In this document: piece by piece, positions 47,501 through 59,735 of the stretch
How positions within the stretch are numbered: the first letter of the stretch is position 1
Layout: the number at the start of each line of letters is the position of its first letter
Assembly: GCA_021014325.1 (NCBI GenBank)
Contig: CM037470.1
Span: 7,171,147-7,235,146, forward strand
Direction: 5' to 3'
DNA from: Plazaster borealis
Lineage: Eukaryota > Echinodermata > Asteroidea > Forcipulatida > Labidiasteridae
Length of the DNA: 64,000 nucleotides
The notes under the pieces: model-generated
Told to the model about the DNA's origin: nothing
Databases searched by the model: none
The model's input: the letters and a program-made list of their open reading frames with translations, nothing else
Made by a program: the position numbers and the translations under genes

Positions 47501-48477
47501 TCAAGGTTGAGGTTTAGGAGGGTACTACCCAACTCATGGTTGAGGTTTAGGAGGGTACTACTCCACTCATGGTTGGGGTTTAGGAGGGTACTACCCAACT
47601 CATGGTTGAGGTTTAGGAGGGTACTACTCCACTCATGGTTGAGGTTTAGGAGGGTACTACCCCACTCATGGTCGAGTTTTAGGAGGGTACTACCCAACTC
47701 ATGGTCGAGTTTTAGGAGGGAACTACCCCACTCATGGTTAAGGTTTAGGAGGGTACTACCCAACTCATGGTTGAGGTTTAGGAGGGTACTACCCGACTCA
47801 TGGTTGAGGTTCAGGAGAATACTACCCCACTCATGGTTGAGGTTTAGGAGGGTACTACCCCACTTTTGGTTGAGGTTTGAGAGGGTACTATCCCACTCAT
47901 GGTCGAGTTTTAGGAAGGTACTACCCAACTCATGGTTGAGTTTTAGGAAGGTACTACCCAACTCATGGTCGAGTTTTAGGAGGGAACTACCCCACTCATG
48001 GTTGATGCTTAGGAGGGTACTACCCCACTCATGGTTGAGGTTTAGGAGGGTACTACCCCACTCATGGTTGAGGTTTAAGAGGGTACTACCCCACTTTTGG
48101 TTGAGGTTTGAGAGGGTACTACCCCACTCATGGTCGAGTTTTAGGAAGGTACTACCCAACTCATGGTTGAGGTTTAGGAGGGTACTACCCAACTCATGGT
48201 TGAGGTTTGAGAGGGTACTACCCCACTCATGGTTGAGGTTTAGGAGGGTACTACCCCACTTTTGGTTGAGGTTTGAGAGGGTACTACCCCACTCATGGTC
48301 GAGTTGTAGGAAGGTACTACCCAACTCATGGTTGAGTTTTAGGAAGGTACTACCCCATCTATGGTTGAGGTGATGTAGGAGGGTACTACCCCACTCAAGG
48401 ATGAGGTTTAGGAGGGTACTACCCCACTCATGGTTGAGGATTAGGAGAGTTCTAAGACTCCACTCATGGTTGAGCAG
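41505..48477. repeat. 7-kb minisatellite of 33-bp units (about 211 copies)
   Basis: The unit begins GGTTGAGGTTTAGGAGGG and continues with TACTACCCCACTCAT. Because 33 is a multiple of three and the unit lacks stops in some frames, long open frames run both ways. On the minus strand, one of 764 codons (42203-44497) repeats NHEWGSTLLNL. On the plus strand, one of 492 codons (42930-44408) repeats LPHSWLRFRRV. One- to three-base indels shift the frame between blocks. Variant unit types cluster: for example, a run of about ten units with GTCGAGTTTTAGGAGGGAAC at 41,829-42,170. Each unit holds the hairpin GGGTA-C-TACCC and four G-runs. No signal peptide, splice site or promoter supports translation, so I class it as satellite DNA. 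Confidence 0.95.
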
Positions 48478-49622
48478 ATCAAGCCACGAGAGGGAGTTCG
48501 GTAAACGTGTTTGCAATAATTAACAAAATCCAACCAATTTAGCAGATTTAACGAGGTTATTTAATACATGGGAGGCTTATGTTTCTGAGTTGTTTGTAAT
48601 ACTATTGTCAGCTAGAATAACTGATGAGAGGGCGGGCTTAACCGTTGTTAATTAAAATCTTAAAAAGATTAAAGTAAGAAAAAACTTGCATACATTTGAA
48701 TCAAATTAACACATTATTATATGCGGGTCTCTTTTGGCATTATACCTCTTCATATTATTTTGAGACAACAATTTTGATTAATTCATGAATAGTTTCCAGC
48801 TGAGGAACGATGGATAATATACCTCTGTCTAAGAGTTGGTTCTCTAAGATCGGTTTGAGTCTCCTGAGCTGTATCATTATTGATTTTCTCCTCATAATCG
48901 CATCATGTATTTATATTTCAATACAATAACTCATTATTTAATTAATTATTAAATCAATCAATTGAATAATTATTTTCTCTTTTTCCTCCTTTCTTTCTTT
49001 CTTTCTTTCTTAATTTGTTTCTTTATTTCTTCTATTTCTTTCTTTATTTCTGTCTTTCTTTTGGTTATTATTTCTTTCTTTCTTTCTTCTTTCTTTATTT
49101 GCTGATTATTTCTTTCTTGATTTATTTTGTTTGTTTTAGTAATTATTTAATTTATTTATTTAGTTATTTGTTTATTTGTATGCCTTATTCGTTTGTTGTG
49201 ATAATTAGTTTGAATTGTTGGGTGCCGAGGATTAGGTGTTTAGTTTTGAAAGAAGAGAAATCTTAAAATATTAAATGTAATGCTTGGAAAATGTTATCAT
49301 CACATTACTCTATCGCTTCTTTACAGTCTGATGAAGAGTTTTAAGCACATTGGAGGATCATCACCTTGCCAAAATATAAACGTTAGAAAAAACAATAATT
49401 ACTCCAAAAAGAGATAATTTTCTCAAAGGAAATGATGAAAACTAGGTTTCTATTATAGTAATATCACACAACCAGGGCCCAATTTTAATTTGCTGTTTAC
49501 CACAGAATCCTGAGTTTTTCAGTGCTCTGAATGGGCACTAACCAACTGATAAATGCTCTTAAATTGTATCCTTTCGCCAATTTGAATTGGTGATGGTTAT
49601 CCACAAATAAAATAATAAATGC
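48478..49622. other. Gene-free; contains a (TTCT)n tract
   Basis: A pyrimidine-rich CTTT/TTCT microsatellite spans about 48,976-49,095. The open frame over it is simple sequence and not a gene. Confidence 0.6.
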
Positions 49623-49820
49623 CGGTCAGAATTGATCCACTTTCCGTTCCTGTGAGCCTGACCCTATTGTGGGTCAGGCTCACCTGGAAATTGATTACAA
49701 TTTTGGATTTTTAACTCGGACACTTTCTTCAGTTTGACCAATTTTGGGGGTTATTTTGACACCAATTCTAGGTCACACTGACCTAACAATGGGTCAAGCC
49801 CAACGGAACCTAGAACCCTG
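49623..49820. repeat. Diverged GGTCA-rich MITE
   Basis: Repeated TGACCC/GGGTCA motifs and the opening GGTCAGAATTGATCC resemble 4208-4405. Ends are decayed (CCTAGAACCCTGG on the right). Confidence 0.45.
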
Positions 49821-51840
49821 GTAATTTCTTACCCATAGTTTTATAATGTTGATTTTAAAATAAATTTACCATAACATTTCATGTGATTAGATGGCTGAAC
49901 CTTACTCTCTAATTTTATAAAGTCACTATTGTTTATGAATAAGACGACTGGTAATTTTTTGTTTACCTATTAAGATCACTACCAAAGGTTGTATGGGGGA
50001 GGTGACACGCCCTTTGATGACTTACTTTCTGACAGACAGCTCCTTTCGGTAATAAATTATCCATAACTGTGGAGGTCTGAAAAGCTGGTAAATCATATCT
50101 CTAAAACTAACTGTCCAAAAATTCAGTATAAAAAAAACCCCACGTTAAAACAATGCATACACCGAGAAACGTAATCTCTAATAATAATTAGAAAGGCATC
50201 TGACTGGAAATTCAGTATAATGTTATTACGCTATAGTAACTGTACGGATTATCAAGTTAATTTCTTTACGTTATTAGGCAATTAACTGTCCCCTAAATCT
50301 AAAAGATAAATTGCCAGTTAAAGTTGTCGTACAGTTCATTCTTACACCTGTTTCAATTTTAATTATGAAGTGTGTCACGAACTGTAAATTAAATTGGTTA
50401 TTTGTTGTAAATATATTCATATTATTCTGATGATGGTATTTATTTGTAAACAAATCATGACCGTTCTAGGGATCCTTACTTTTTACAATAAGGCGCAGTC
50501 CACACAGTTCGGATATTTAACATTCCAGTGTAAATTTCCTTATTTGGTCAAGATATTGATTGATTGATTGATTGAATTGGTTTATTTAAAAACATTCGAT
50601 GAAAACAGCTCGAAGGCTGATAAATCATGAATTAACATCTGATAAAAATTGTTAAAAGTACATAGAAAAAGCCACAATATAAAGAAGCCATTAGAGAAAT
50701 AGAGAAAAAGGGGTTGATAATAAACAGATTTGCAAAGTTCATGCCCGCATGACTAAACAGCTCATTATATAACGGGATCGATTGTGATCGATCAAACTAA
50801 TTCACGAGTTTTCTAATAATGAATATTCAGTATTTGGGGTAGTATAAAATGTAGCGTAATGAGTTATTTGGTACTTACTCTTCAGACTCTAAGAGGAAAA
50901 TGGAAAGCATGGCTCAATGAAACGTAATACAGTTGGTTCTGAAGTTTCAAGATAAAGGAACCACCTATTGACTCCTCGAAGTACATCACCATCGTAGCTG
51001 CAAAAAGACTCCTCTTCCCGTATTATGATGACGATTTCTACATGCGCTTCATCGAAAAGTACTACGACTGTCGAGCCTGCGTTATAATGAGGTTACGATC
51101 ATAAGCGACTTTTGTTGGTACGCCGTTTATCGGAGGAAAAATGTCACACGCTAGAGTATTCAAAGCTGTAAATCATTTTTATAAAATCAATACCTCACTG
51201 GCGAAACGTGCTCTAAATCGCAAGTGGAAAACACAATATACCAATGCCAAATTTAATGAAAAGATACTTATGCATTGACCACTTCATTACCGTTTTATCA
51301 AAACACATACAAGTAACAGTCGGCAGTGACGACGGTCCATTGGCGGCGTCATGGTCACGTCGAATCAGCGGCCAACCAACCTCGTCCCCATGGTTTACTT
51401 TATTTCCAACCATGTTTACAATAGTAAACCTTGGGAGGGAAACTCCTTACTTGGACCCTGATTGGACAACGACTGGTGTACAAAAGTCTAACGTAAACAT
51501 GTTAAGTTGTACTCATTCAGTATTCACCATGTTCACAGCCAGACTATTCTAATTTGCATACGTATCCAAACATTTTGGATATGCAAATGATCTAATACCA
51601 GGGTGAGAGAGCGGTCAACCTCGTACTGCTGGACACACCGAGGTTAGAGCCAGCCACCTTCATAGTGTGAAGCAGTTACTGCGTTAATGACCATCACCAA
51701 GAAGATCGGCATGCAAAGAATTACAGTCATTGTCTGCGAACTATTTTGTATAGAAAAATTTCAATTTGTAGTAATTGTTTCCATACAGTTTTGTAAAAGC
51801 AAAGGTTTCCACTGGCCGAGCGTACTGTGTGATGACAGGG
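49821..51840. other. No gene recognised
   Basis: A short (ATTG)n run lies at about 50,558-50,575. Open frames at 51,213-51,552 overlap on opposite strands and have no family features. Confidence 0.4.
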
Positions 51841-51859
51841 GCGTCAATGCGTCTTGAAA

Positions 51860-52000
51860 TGTGGGGGGGGGGGACATCAGGATCATTTACGGCGTGGGGT
51901 CCAGGGGCCCGCTCAATGGCCCCTGGTGGGGGTCCAGGGGCGAAGCCCTTGGCGGGGGTTCAGGGGGCGGAGCCCCCTGAAGCTGTTGGGCTTTAGCATG
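51860..52000 (+). repeat. GC-rich GGGGTCCAGGGG repeat
   Basis: Repeated GGGTCCAGGGG and GGCGAAGCCC/GGCGGAGCCCCC phrases, which can form small hairpins. Similar phrases recur inside the hAT-like element at about 52,500 and 52,880-52,935. This is repeat DNA, not a gene. Confidence 0.55.
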
Positions 52001-52384
52001 TTTGAACGACCTAGAAAAGCTCTCCTTGCTATAATTATTTACATATCAAACTTGGACTTGGTTCAGAGAGAGATAGAACAAGCGACACTTAAATAAAAGA
52101 CCAACATACATGATATAGGCCTATTGTTCTTATGGGCAATTCCACTGTGACTCGTGCTACAATTCAAGGTGTCTTTTTACATACTATATGCTCCAGGTAT
52201 TAAACAACCAACATTCAAGGCTAGATCCTCATAGCATTTTGACATTTTTTGTTGTTTTACTTTTGTATGCATGGGACAGCGGCGAACATCGGTAACTCGT
52301 GCTACACGCAGAGGACATGCCAAATTTGTTTACTCATTTTCATTTTGATGGTGTCCTGTTTAGAACAAAAAACAATAAACTCTC

Positions 52385-53457
52385 CAGGGGCGGATCCAGG
52401 ATTTTCCAAACGGGGGGCGTGAAAATGTACCAAGCAGCAAAATTAAGGGTGAATGCAATTTGTGGCGCTTGAGAACGCGTAACTCGAAGCCCTAACGGCA
52501 TGGGTTCAGGGGCCCGCCTACATGCTCCGAAACAGTTAGGATTCTAGATGCTCTGTGGTGCGATCTCATGCAGGATCTGACCACTTTAACCAAGTTTGTT
52601 TTTGCAAGATCATTATTTAATCATCATTTTCGAGTTGGGAGTCATTGAATCAGCCATCCTGAGTTATAAAATAAAAATGCAGGCTGCAATTAATATTTAT
52701 TCAGGGACAAAAAAAGTGTTGGGTGAGGAGGATCCTCCCTCCATGGTGAGACAAACGATATGATAGTGCAATTTTCAATATAATTAACCAAAAACAGAGA
52801 AATAGAAACACTTTTTAAGCACTTCTGATCCATTTCACTCTTCTAAATTTACTGGAAAATGTTACTGTAACATTAGTGGTGGGGTCTAGGAGTGAAGCCC
52901 CGATGGGGTCCAGGGGGCGAAGCCCCTGGCGGAAGCTCTGAGCTTTTGGCATTTTGAGGGGTGAAAAATCAAGCCTCTGTTTGCCTAAAACAGAGAAATA
53001 GACACACTTTTTCTAAGCACTTTTGATCCATATCAATCTTCTAATTTTACTCAAAGAAAATTGTAATACCACAAATCTCACGTTTGGATCTGGTCGCTGC
53101 ATTATCTGGTTTCATGCATATTCACATATTCACTAGTGGGTAAGATCGTTTTTTCAAATTCAAGCTGTCGTGTTATCCCGGACAAATTGGCACATCAGGT
53201 TTCGAATGTTACGTTACTGTTGCAAATCTAAACAATTACAAGTGACATATCATGAAAGATTCATTTTAGCAGAAAGAAAAAATGTGAATGGTATAGTATG
53301 ACAAAGAAATCCATCCTGCCTCTGGGGGGAAAATTTACACCACACACACTTGTGGCTAATTTTTAAACAGGCAATACTAAAAAAGAAAATAGAAAAGTTG
53401 TTGTTGTTTTTTGAGGGGGCTGACGCCCACGCCCCCCCCCCCCCGTATCCGCCCCTG
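52385..53457. mobile_element. Non-autonomous hAT-like element
   Basis: The left end CAGGGGCGGATCCAGGATTT and the right end CCCGTATCCGCCCCTG are inverted, a pattern I associate with hAT elements. CTCTC occurs directly on both sides (52380-52384, 53458-53462), shorter than the usual 8-bp hAT duplication. No transposase ORF. Confidence 0.6.
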
Positions 53458-53462
53458 CTCTC

Positions 53463-55299
53463 ATGGATTGTAAAATTAACAATTTTGCTTCGGTTCAGGA
53501 AACTTGTAAAGTCCATGGTTGTTTATGATAGGTTCTTTCACTTTTGTCATCTTTGGATTTTCAGATAGAAAGTTTTATCATCCTTTTTTTAAGGTCACTT
53601 CCAGTAACATACATTTCCACCTTTGTGCGTAACAATACAGTAAGCGATGAAAAGAAAAAGAAAGGATGTTGATTAAAATTTGATGACTATTTCTTGTAGG
53701 GCCTATGCCATATTTCAAAGATATAAAATGTATCAAATTTTAAGGACAACTGCTTAAGCTTAAAACAATGGACCGATTTATAGAATATCTAAGTTATACA
53801 GGATGTTTCTACTTTAAAATACTCTATCAGAACAAATACAAATCTTTTACTAACAAACTGTTAAGCAAACTCAGAAAAAAAAATTAATGAGTTGTGATCC
53901 TGGCATGTGTTTGGAATAATATTGCTATTATTGTTGTTAATTATTCGACCTAAACAACACAAGAACAACAAATACAACACAAGGCAATAAAAGGGAAAAA
54001 ACAAAAAAAAACAGACAAAAACATAGCACCAAAAAAATAATAAATAAATAAACAATCGAACAAACAAACAAACAAACAAACAAGCGTATTGCTGAAAATA
54101 TCAATCCGGTTTTGTTGTAAGAGACACGATGTAGACCGTGTAATCATCCTAGCAGATGGCTGAATATAAAAATGTATCATGGAGTAGACTGCTTGCAATG
54201 TCCAGGGCAGTGTATACGCACATTGCTTTGTGCTGATATTCATCGTTCAAGTACATCCAGGAAATGGCAAATACGTTAGAGCGCTCAGCGTGTAAAGAGT
54301 GGGAGGGTCGGCGTACAAATTACAGAATTAATCTAAGGTCGATCTGAGCACTTTGAAAAATGTTCGTCTCCAATCACGCTGAGATTCAAAGTAGCAGGAG
54401 ATATAGCATGCGTTTTAGTCCACTTGTCCGGCTTTTACACTAATGTAATAACGGCATGGGCAAAAAACATGGGGGGACATTTGATATTGTGTCCCCCACC
54501 CTTGAAAACTTGGGGGGACCCCCCCCCCCCCATATGACGCCCATGTGTGATGAACCGTCAAGACGTGTATTCATTGACAGTTATGAAAATGCAAATAAAA
54601 ACCAAGCAATGTTTTACTTGTTTTCTAGTTTGGCGTTGATCCCTGTATCGAGAAATCGGCGCACCCGGTCGAATTTGAAAGAGGTGCTATGCCCACACTT
54701 TGTGTCGTTATCGTTAGAGTGAGTATTTTAAATAAAACTGATCTGACAACTGCTATAACCGAATCGATAACAATGAAGTTATCATCAAGTACTAATATGA
54801 GCCAAAATAAAACAGTGGATGCGTTTCCATTCCCTGACAAGGTTTCAAATCAAACGGATTTAAAAACACACTGTGCTCACAAGGAGGGGCCAGTGCTACG
54901 GCCAACGCGCTGCTCATTGTCGTCATGCGCGGTTTAGGAAGGCCTAAGTTGCAGTAGCTACACGAAATTAAAAGCGAATGTTTATTTTTAACTTTATCGG
55001 GACCTCGTAATCAAGATTTGATGCTTGGTTGAAGCTGCAGGTGAGCTTGATGGGTTGTTTTGAGGATGACCGACCGTGAAGAAAGTACAGCCGTCAGTTT
55101 TAGAAGAGTTTAAATTGGTGCAAAGTGCATTGTTGGTGAAAGGTCACTTGAAGATCAAAACTTGAAATTTGTAGAGCAAACTGAATACGAAAGCGTTAAA
55201 TGGAAAAAGAGCGAGAACAAAAATGACTTGCATTTCATAAGACTTAGTAGAAGTCATAATTATGAGACTTATCTCATGAGTCATGCTCATTCATAATTT
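53463..55299. other. No gene recognised
   Basis: Contains a (CAAA)n run near 54,060-54,083 and a repeat-like patch at 54,455-54,545 with inverted GTCCCCC / GGGGGGAC phrases. No supported coding. Confidence 0.45.
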
Positions 55300-55329
55300 G
55301 AGATATAAGTCATATATATGACTGTATTA

Positions 55330-55480
55330 AGTCATGATTTTGGGGGTTGAACAAAGAAATGTTGTCTAGAGCGGAACTTGAACCAGCGACCTCCAGGTTA
55401 ATGTGCCGGCGCTCTATTAACTGAGCTATCTTAGCCCTAATGCTGTCGGTCTCCCTATTTGGGGTGCCATTCAACCTTTA
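55330..55480 (-). mobile_element. tRNA-derived SINE, minus orientation
   Basis: On the minus strand: AGATAGCTCAGTTAATAGAGC (A box) then GGTCGCTGGTTCAAGTTCC (B box) then TTTGTTCAACCC. The 3'-flank phrase AGGGAGACCG before the A box is shared with 17,332, so the repeat extends upstream of the tRNA-like part. Confidence 0.65.
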
Positions 55481-55682
55481 ACTGCCGAACCTTTAACTAC
55501 CAATCATATAACCAGGGATCATATATAGGTTTACAATAAAACCTGGAAAGCAGCAAGGGATCACCTCAAGGGGATGCCACTTTTTATTTCAAATATCAAA
55601 TATAAAACCACAAGGGAAACGGACTAGACGAATTTTTAATGATAAACCTATTGACAAAAAAGGGTGACCGCCTACATTTTGG

Positions 55683-55830
55683 CCAGATAGCTCAGTTGGT
55701 AGAACGCAAGGACGTTAATTCTGAGGTCGCAGGTTCAAGTCCCGCTCTAGTCAATTTATCTTTGTTCAACCCAGCATTATTGAAAATTTACCCAGTCTCC
55801 CTTACTGTTTATCACTTGATAAGATTATTT
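55683..55830 (+). mobile_element. tRNA-derived SINE, plus orientation
   Basis: AGATAGCTCAGTTGGTAGAAC (A box), GGTCGCAGGTTCAAGTCCC (B box), then CTTTGTTCAACCC and AAATTTACCCAGTC. The anticodon region and acceptor stem do not fold like a canonical tRNA, and the shared tail marks it as a SINE. Confidence 0.7.
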
Positions 55831-55850
55831 GAAAAAAATAAATTGCAATC

Positions 55851-56740
55851 GTATAGACACATTGATCAACCTTGACGCAGAAACTGCAAAAACCTTCGAT
55901 CAACAGCCGGAGAATCTCCGTTCGGAATCTCCGTTCTAGACTAGACATCATCAAACCAGACAGTCGTCAAAGTGTCACTAAGAAACAGGTAGAACAGACG
56001 GTGAGTCTCCAATCCGCAAAGACAACTCAAGAGCTACACGAGAATCAACATGTGATATTCGCAACTACAGAGACCTTCAGCAATGGATAACAGGATTTAT
56101 GCACGCACTGGCCTGCTGTCATATGTAGTAAGAGTTGGCCCAGACTCCATCTGGCGTATAGACACATTGATCAACCTTGACGCAGAAACTGCAAAAACCT
56201 TCGATCAACAGCCGGAGAATCTTCGGTCGGAATCTCCGTTCTAGACTAGACATCATCAAACCAGACATTCGTCAAGGTGTCACTAAGAAACAGGTAGAAC
56301 AGACGGTGAGTCTCCAATCCGCAAAGACAACTCAAGAGCTACACAAGAATCAACACGTGCTATTCACAACTTCAGAGACCTTCAGCAATGGATAATTAAC
56401 AGGAGTTATCAATGCACGCACTGGCCCGCTGCCATATGAAGTATAAGAGTTGACGAAGACTCTTTCTGGTGTAGAAACATTGATCAACTTCTTGACGATC
56501 AGCAACCGGAGATAGCCCATGAAACTTTACCTTCTGTCATACCAGAAACCAGTGGCCATCTGATCCCCCATTAACTACCGCATTTATAAGCCTTTCAGAG
56601 CGGGAATGAAAAACCAACTTCGGTGTCAACAACAACAGGATCTCCTTCAAAGCCTAAGCGGGCTGCGAAGAAAAAAAATCCTGAACCTTTCAGGCAGTGT
56701 CCGTGGAGTTTAAGTTAATCAGAGCGAGGACGTCACATAA
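55851..56740 (+). pseudogene. Ty3/gypsy integrase C-terminal remnant, duplicated
   Basis: A 305-bp unit (55851-56155) is repeated at 56156-56460 and starts again, diverged, at about 56,470. Read across frames, it carries the integrase tail phrases RNYRDLQQW, ARTGLLSY or ARTGPLPYEV, and RHIDQ or RNIDQL, typical of Ty3/gypsy pol 3' ends. Frameshifts separate them and no catalytic DDE residues are present. Inactive fragment. Confidence 0.6.
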
Positions 56741-57219
56741 TACCACTTTTTGATTTTTTTCAATGGCCCTTTACAAATGTACACTGTACTGCCCGAAAGG
56801 TTCAGGGAAAAAAATTCGCGAGCGGGCTCGCTATCCGCTGCGGACTCAGAAACTTCTAAATATTTTTTGGCTATAAAACACATGATTCACAGAAACTGTA
56901 TTGATGTTCCGAGACTTGTGAAGCATCACTCTGTGTACTATTTGTGTTCTGTGGAATAAGTGTTTTGGAGGGGTTACTAAATTTAAAACAAGTGACTTTT
57001 ATGAACAAATCCGGGCAAAGTTCTGTATTTTTTTCTTAAAACCTTCAGTTTATTTTTCAACATCTATAAGTAAAAGTTAACCATACCTTCACTACTCACA
57101 CTGAATTTTAATTATAACAAATTTATGTGCATAAATAACTTGACCTGTGAAATCTCATATTAGTTGGGAGGAAATGTAATACGTGCCTTCTACTATCTTA
57201 TAATGCACAATTCCACTTT

Positions 57220-57415
57220 CATTCAGAGCTGGGTACGCAGAGAGTTACGACATATAGAGGGACCACTTAGTTCACGTGGTATCTGGACGCCAAATGCAGC
57301 ACAACCCAAGTGCAGTCTTGTCTTACAGCCTATGCGCACATGCATTATTTTAGACCGAAAATGGCTTCAAATCGCAAATTGTCGCAACTCTCTCAATAAA
57401 CGGCTCTTGCATTAT
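57220..57415. mobile_element. MITE with GAGAGTTGCGAC-type ends
   Basis: The left end GAGAGTTACGACATATAGAGG and right end TTGTCGCAACTCTC are inverted. Relatives are near 29,790 (GAGAGTTGCGACATAGAGGG) and 39,818-39,840. Confidence 0.6.
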
Positions 57416-57478
57416 ACAAATAGCGCCTTCAATGATTCCCATAGAATTCCTCACCTTGCAATTTTTTAGGGAGAAAGA

Positions 57479-57688
57479 TGTTTTAAAAGCAGAATAATGA
57501 TTCACACAAATATTCCTCGAAATTGTGTGGTTTTCTTTTTACTTCGTGAACTGACACAGTCCGCTTTTTTATGGAGTCAAAAATTTAGTTCTACAAAATG
57601 GCGGGCAGTGTTAGTTCACGAAATAACAGGAAAACCACACAATTTTGAGGGATATTTGTGTGAATCATTATATTTTACTCTTAAAACA
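57479..57688. mobile_element. MITE with TGATTCACAC ends, better-preserved copy
   Basis: TAATGATTCACACAAATATT and its inverse AATATTTGTGTGAATCATTA-like end enclose ATTGTGTGG...CCACACAAT. It pairs with 17729-17935. Confidence 0.75.
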
Positions 57689-57895
57689 TCTTTCCAACCA
57701 TATTCTTTTCATAATAAACGCCTTTTATTGCCAAAAGCCCCCAATCCAAGGCAACGGTGTCCCTTTAAACAGGTGAGCCTTTTAGAATTTGACTCTAATA
57801 TAAACCTATGCAAAATTTAGCTGATCTACGGTAAATCAGAAGAATAAGTAAGTAAACGAATGATTATGACTCCTGTGACCCCTATGAGCCGTGAA

Positions 57896-58091
57896 CAGGG
57901 CCCAATTTCATAGAGCTGCTTAAGCACAACAAGTAGCTAAGCACAACAAAATAGTGCTTAGCAGAATAAGGAACCAGCCAAAATACCATGTCACATGCAA
58001 AATTTATGACTGGTATCCTGCTAATTTTTGCTAAGCACAAAATTTGTAAGCAAAATAGTTTGCTTAAGCAGCTCTATGAAATTGGGCCCTG
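57896..58091. mobile_element. MITE with CAGGGCCCAATTTCATAGAG ends
   Basis: Near-perfect inverted ends CAGGGCCCAATTTCATAGAG and CTCTATGAAATTGGGCCCTG with inner GCTTAAGCA and TGCTTAGCA motifs. Relative at 9825-10019. Confidence 0.85.
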
Positions 58092-58704
58092 GTCACGGCC
58101 ATTGGCTGGTACACACGCATGCTGTGCATTGTGTACTTTAATGTTTGATGTATGCACAACCTTTCCAAGACCAATGGGATGGGTTTATCAGCTTGTACAA
58201 ATTCTTGTTCAGGATGTAGTATTATGCATAATGGGAATGATTGCTACTGATCGGCGCAATGCGCACAATCATAACACGTACACATAATCTAATAATGTAA
58301 ACGATAACACCCTTCTTTAAATAAAGTACAAGGCAAAGATTGACAAACAATTATTTACAATGGCTTTACACCAATAGAACCTGAGCGGTCATAGGGAAAT
58401 GCTCCAATGCGCATGTGCATACGCCATCCCATCCCCGGCGCCTTTGGTTCAGGCGCTAGAACCGACTACAACCATGGTACAATTAGGCAGAAACTAAAGC
58501 CGAAATTGGTACAACCTAGGCTGAAATTCGGTTCAAACCTAAAATGGTGAAAGAGTAATGTCAAAGACGCTGATATACGGAAAGTGGGCTACCTTTCGCC
58601 GAGAATCTCATGAGTTTTCTAGGAATTGGCGAATATTAGTCACCGTAGTGTCCCTGTACTATTAGGCTTTTTATGGGACAGGTAGGGGAAAATGCGAAAG
58701 GTAA

Positions 58705-58985
58705 ACAAACTTCCTTTTTTCCCTCCAATAATTATTTTGTTCCCTAGCCTCAAAAAACAATTTCGTTCCGACCCTTGAAATATGATTTTGTTTCCACGAA
58801 GCATTATTTCGTCCCCTCAAAATATCATTTCGTTCACTCGAAATCATTTCGTTCCCACGCCGTCACGTTAATCTGAAGGTTATAGGTTCAAATCTCGCCC
58901 TTGTCAATTTTCCTTTGTTCAACCCAAACATCAGTTTAAAACTTACCCAGTCAGTTTTATTTGTTATTTATTACTTTATATGCTA
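58705..58985 (+). repeat. CCCTCGAAAT-type array followed by a SINE 3' half
   Basis: Up to about 58,857, units like CATTTCGTTCCC / CCCTCAAAATAT recur every 20-35 bp. From 58,857: ACGTTAATCTGAAGGTTATAGGTTCAAATC (B box inside) then TTTGTTCAACCC and CTTACCCAGTCAG, the SINE tail without its A-box half. Confidence 0.55.
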
Positions 58986-59735
58986 AAATTACACGCCTTA
59001 AAGTGATTTTGAATAGCGGATTCAACTGAAGAGGCAAAAGCGCTTTAAATACGAATGCATGAACGTAAAGGACTGCTATCCTTGCCGAAATTGACCAGGA
59101 AAGCTAATAACGTGAAATGTTTGTTTTTTTAACTGATAAAAATTACAAGTTTAAAGCCCTATTCAATCACATTACCGACCTTTTGGATGAAATGATAATT
59201 AATTTTAAATTACTAATGAAATTAAAAATAATAATATTACAAATAATAATCATAAATAACTAAACTTAATTTTCACTTTTTAAAATTTCAAGAAATGCAG
59301 TTTATATTTACAATATTTTAAAGCATTGTTCCTTGAAAAATAAGGATGCGCACTGCATGTAACTCCTTATAGTTCCCACCGAGTGTTTACCAAAATGAAA
59401 GGCATTTTTCTTTGTGCAATTATTTATAACGTATATGGAAGGGGTTTTTCCGTAAGAATGACATAAATTATTAGCATGTGCGTAAAGCATATTCTTTTGT
59501 AACAAGTCAACCGGTTCTCACTTTTAGTTTGTACATTTTGTTTTTCTTCTTATGAATTTGCTATTAGTACGCATTTTTCCCCGCCATGCAACCTCTACAG
59601 AAAATCAAAACATGTATACAGCCTACGCAAAATTACAAACAATTATTATTACATAACTTTGTACACAAAATTGCCAACAGCTCCGATATTCGATCGTGTA
59701 ATGAATGATAGTAAATACTTACAGGTGATTAGTCT
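58986..59735. other. 3' flank of the fibrinogen-domain gene
   Basis: AT-rich; no gene. Just past the stop, the minus strand reads CACCTGTAAGT, a good donor, so part of the 3' UTR could be spliced. No AATAAA was seen within the first 100 bp past the stop. Confidence 0.4.

Noticed and set aside
41505..48477. Long open frames in the 33-bp array as real genes
   Set aside because: Frames are open on both strands at once, shift by small indels between blocks, and have no signal peptide, splice sites or promoter. Kept only as a finding.
41505..48477. CRISPR array
   Set aside because: Units are contiguous with no unique spacers, no cas genes are nearby, and the DNA is eukaryotic.
49015..49266. 83-codon Phe/Leu-rich ORF as a membrane protein
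   Set aside because: It is a translation of a (TTCT)n microsatellite.
55683..55755. Functional tRNA gene
   Set aside because: A and B boxes are well spaced but the acceptor stem does not pair, no anticodon loop is convincing, and the SINE tail follows.
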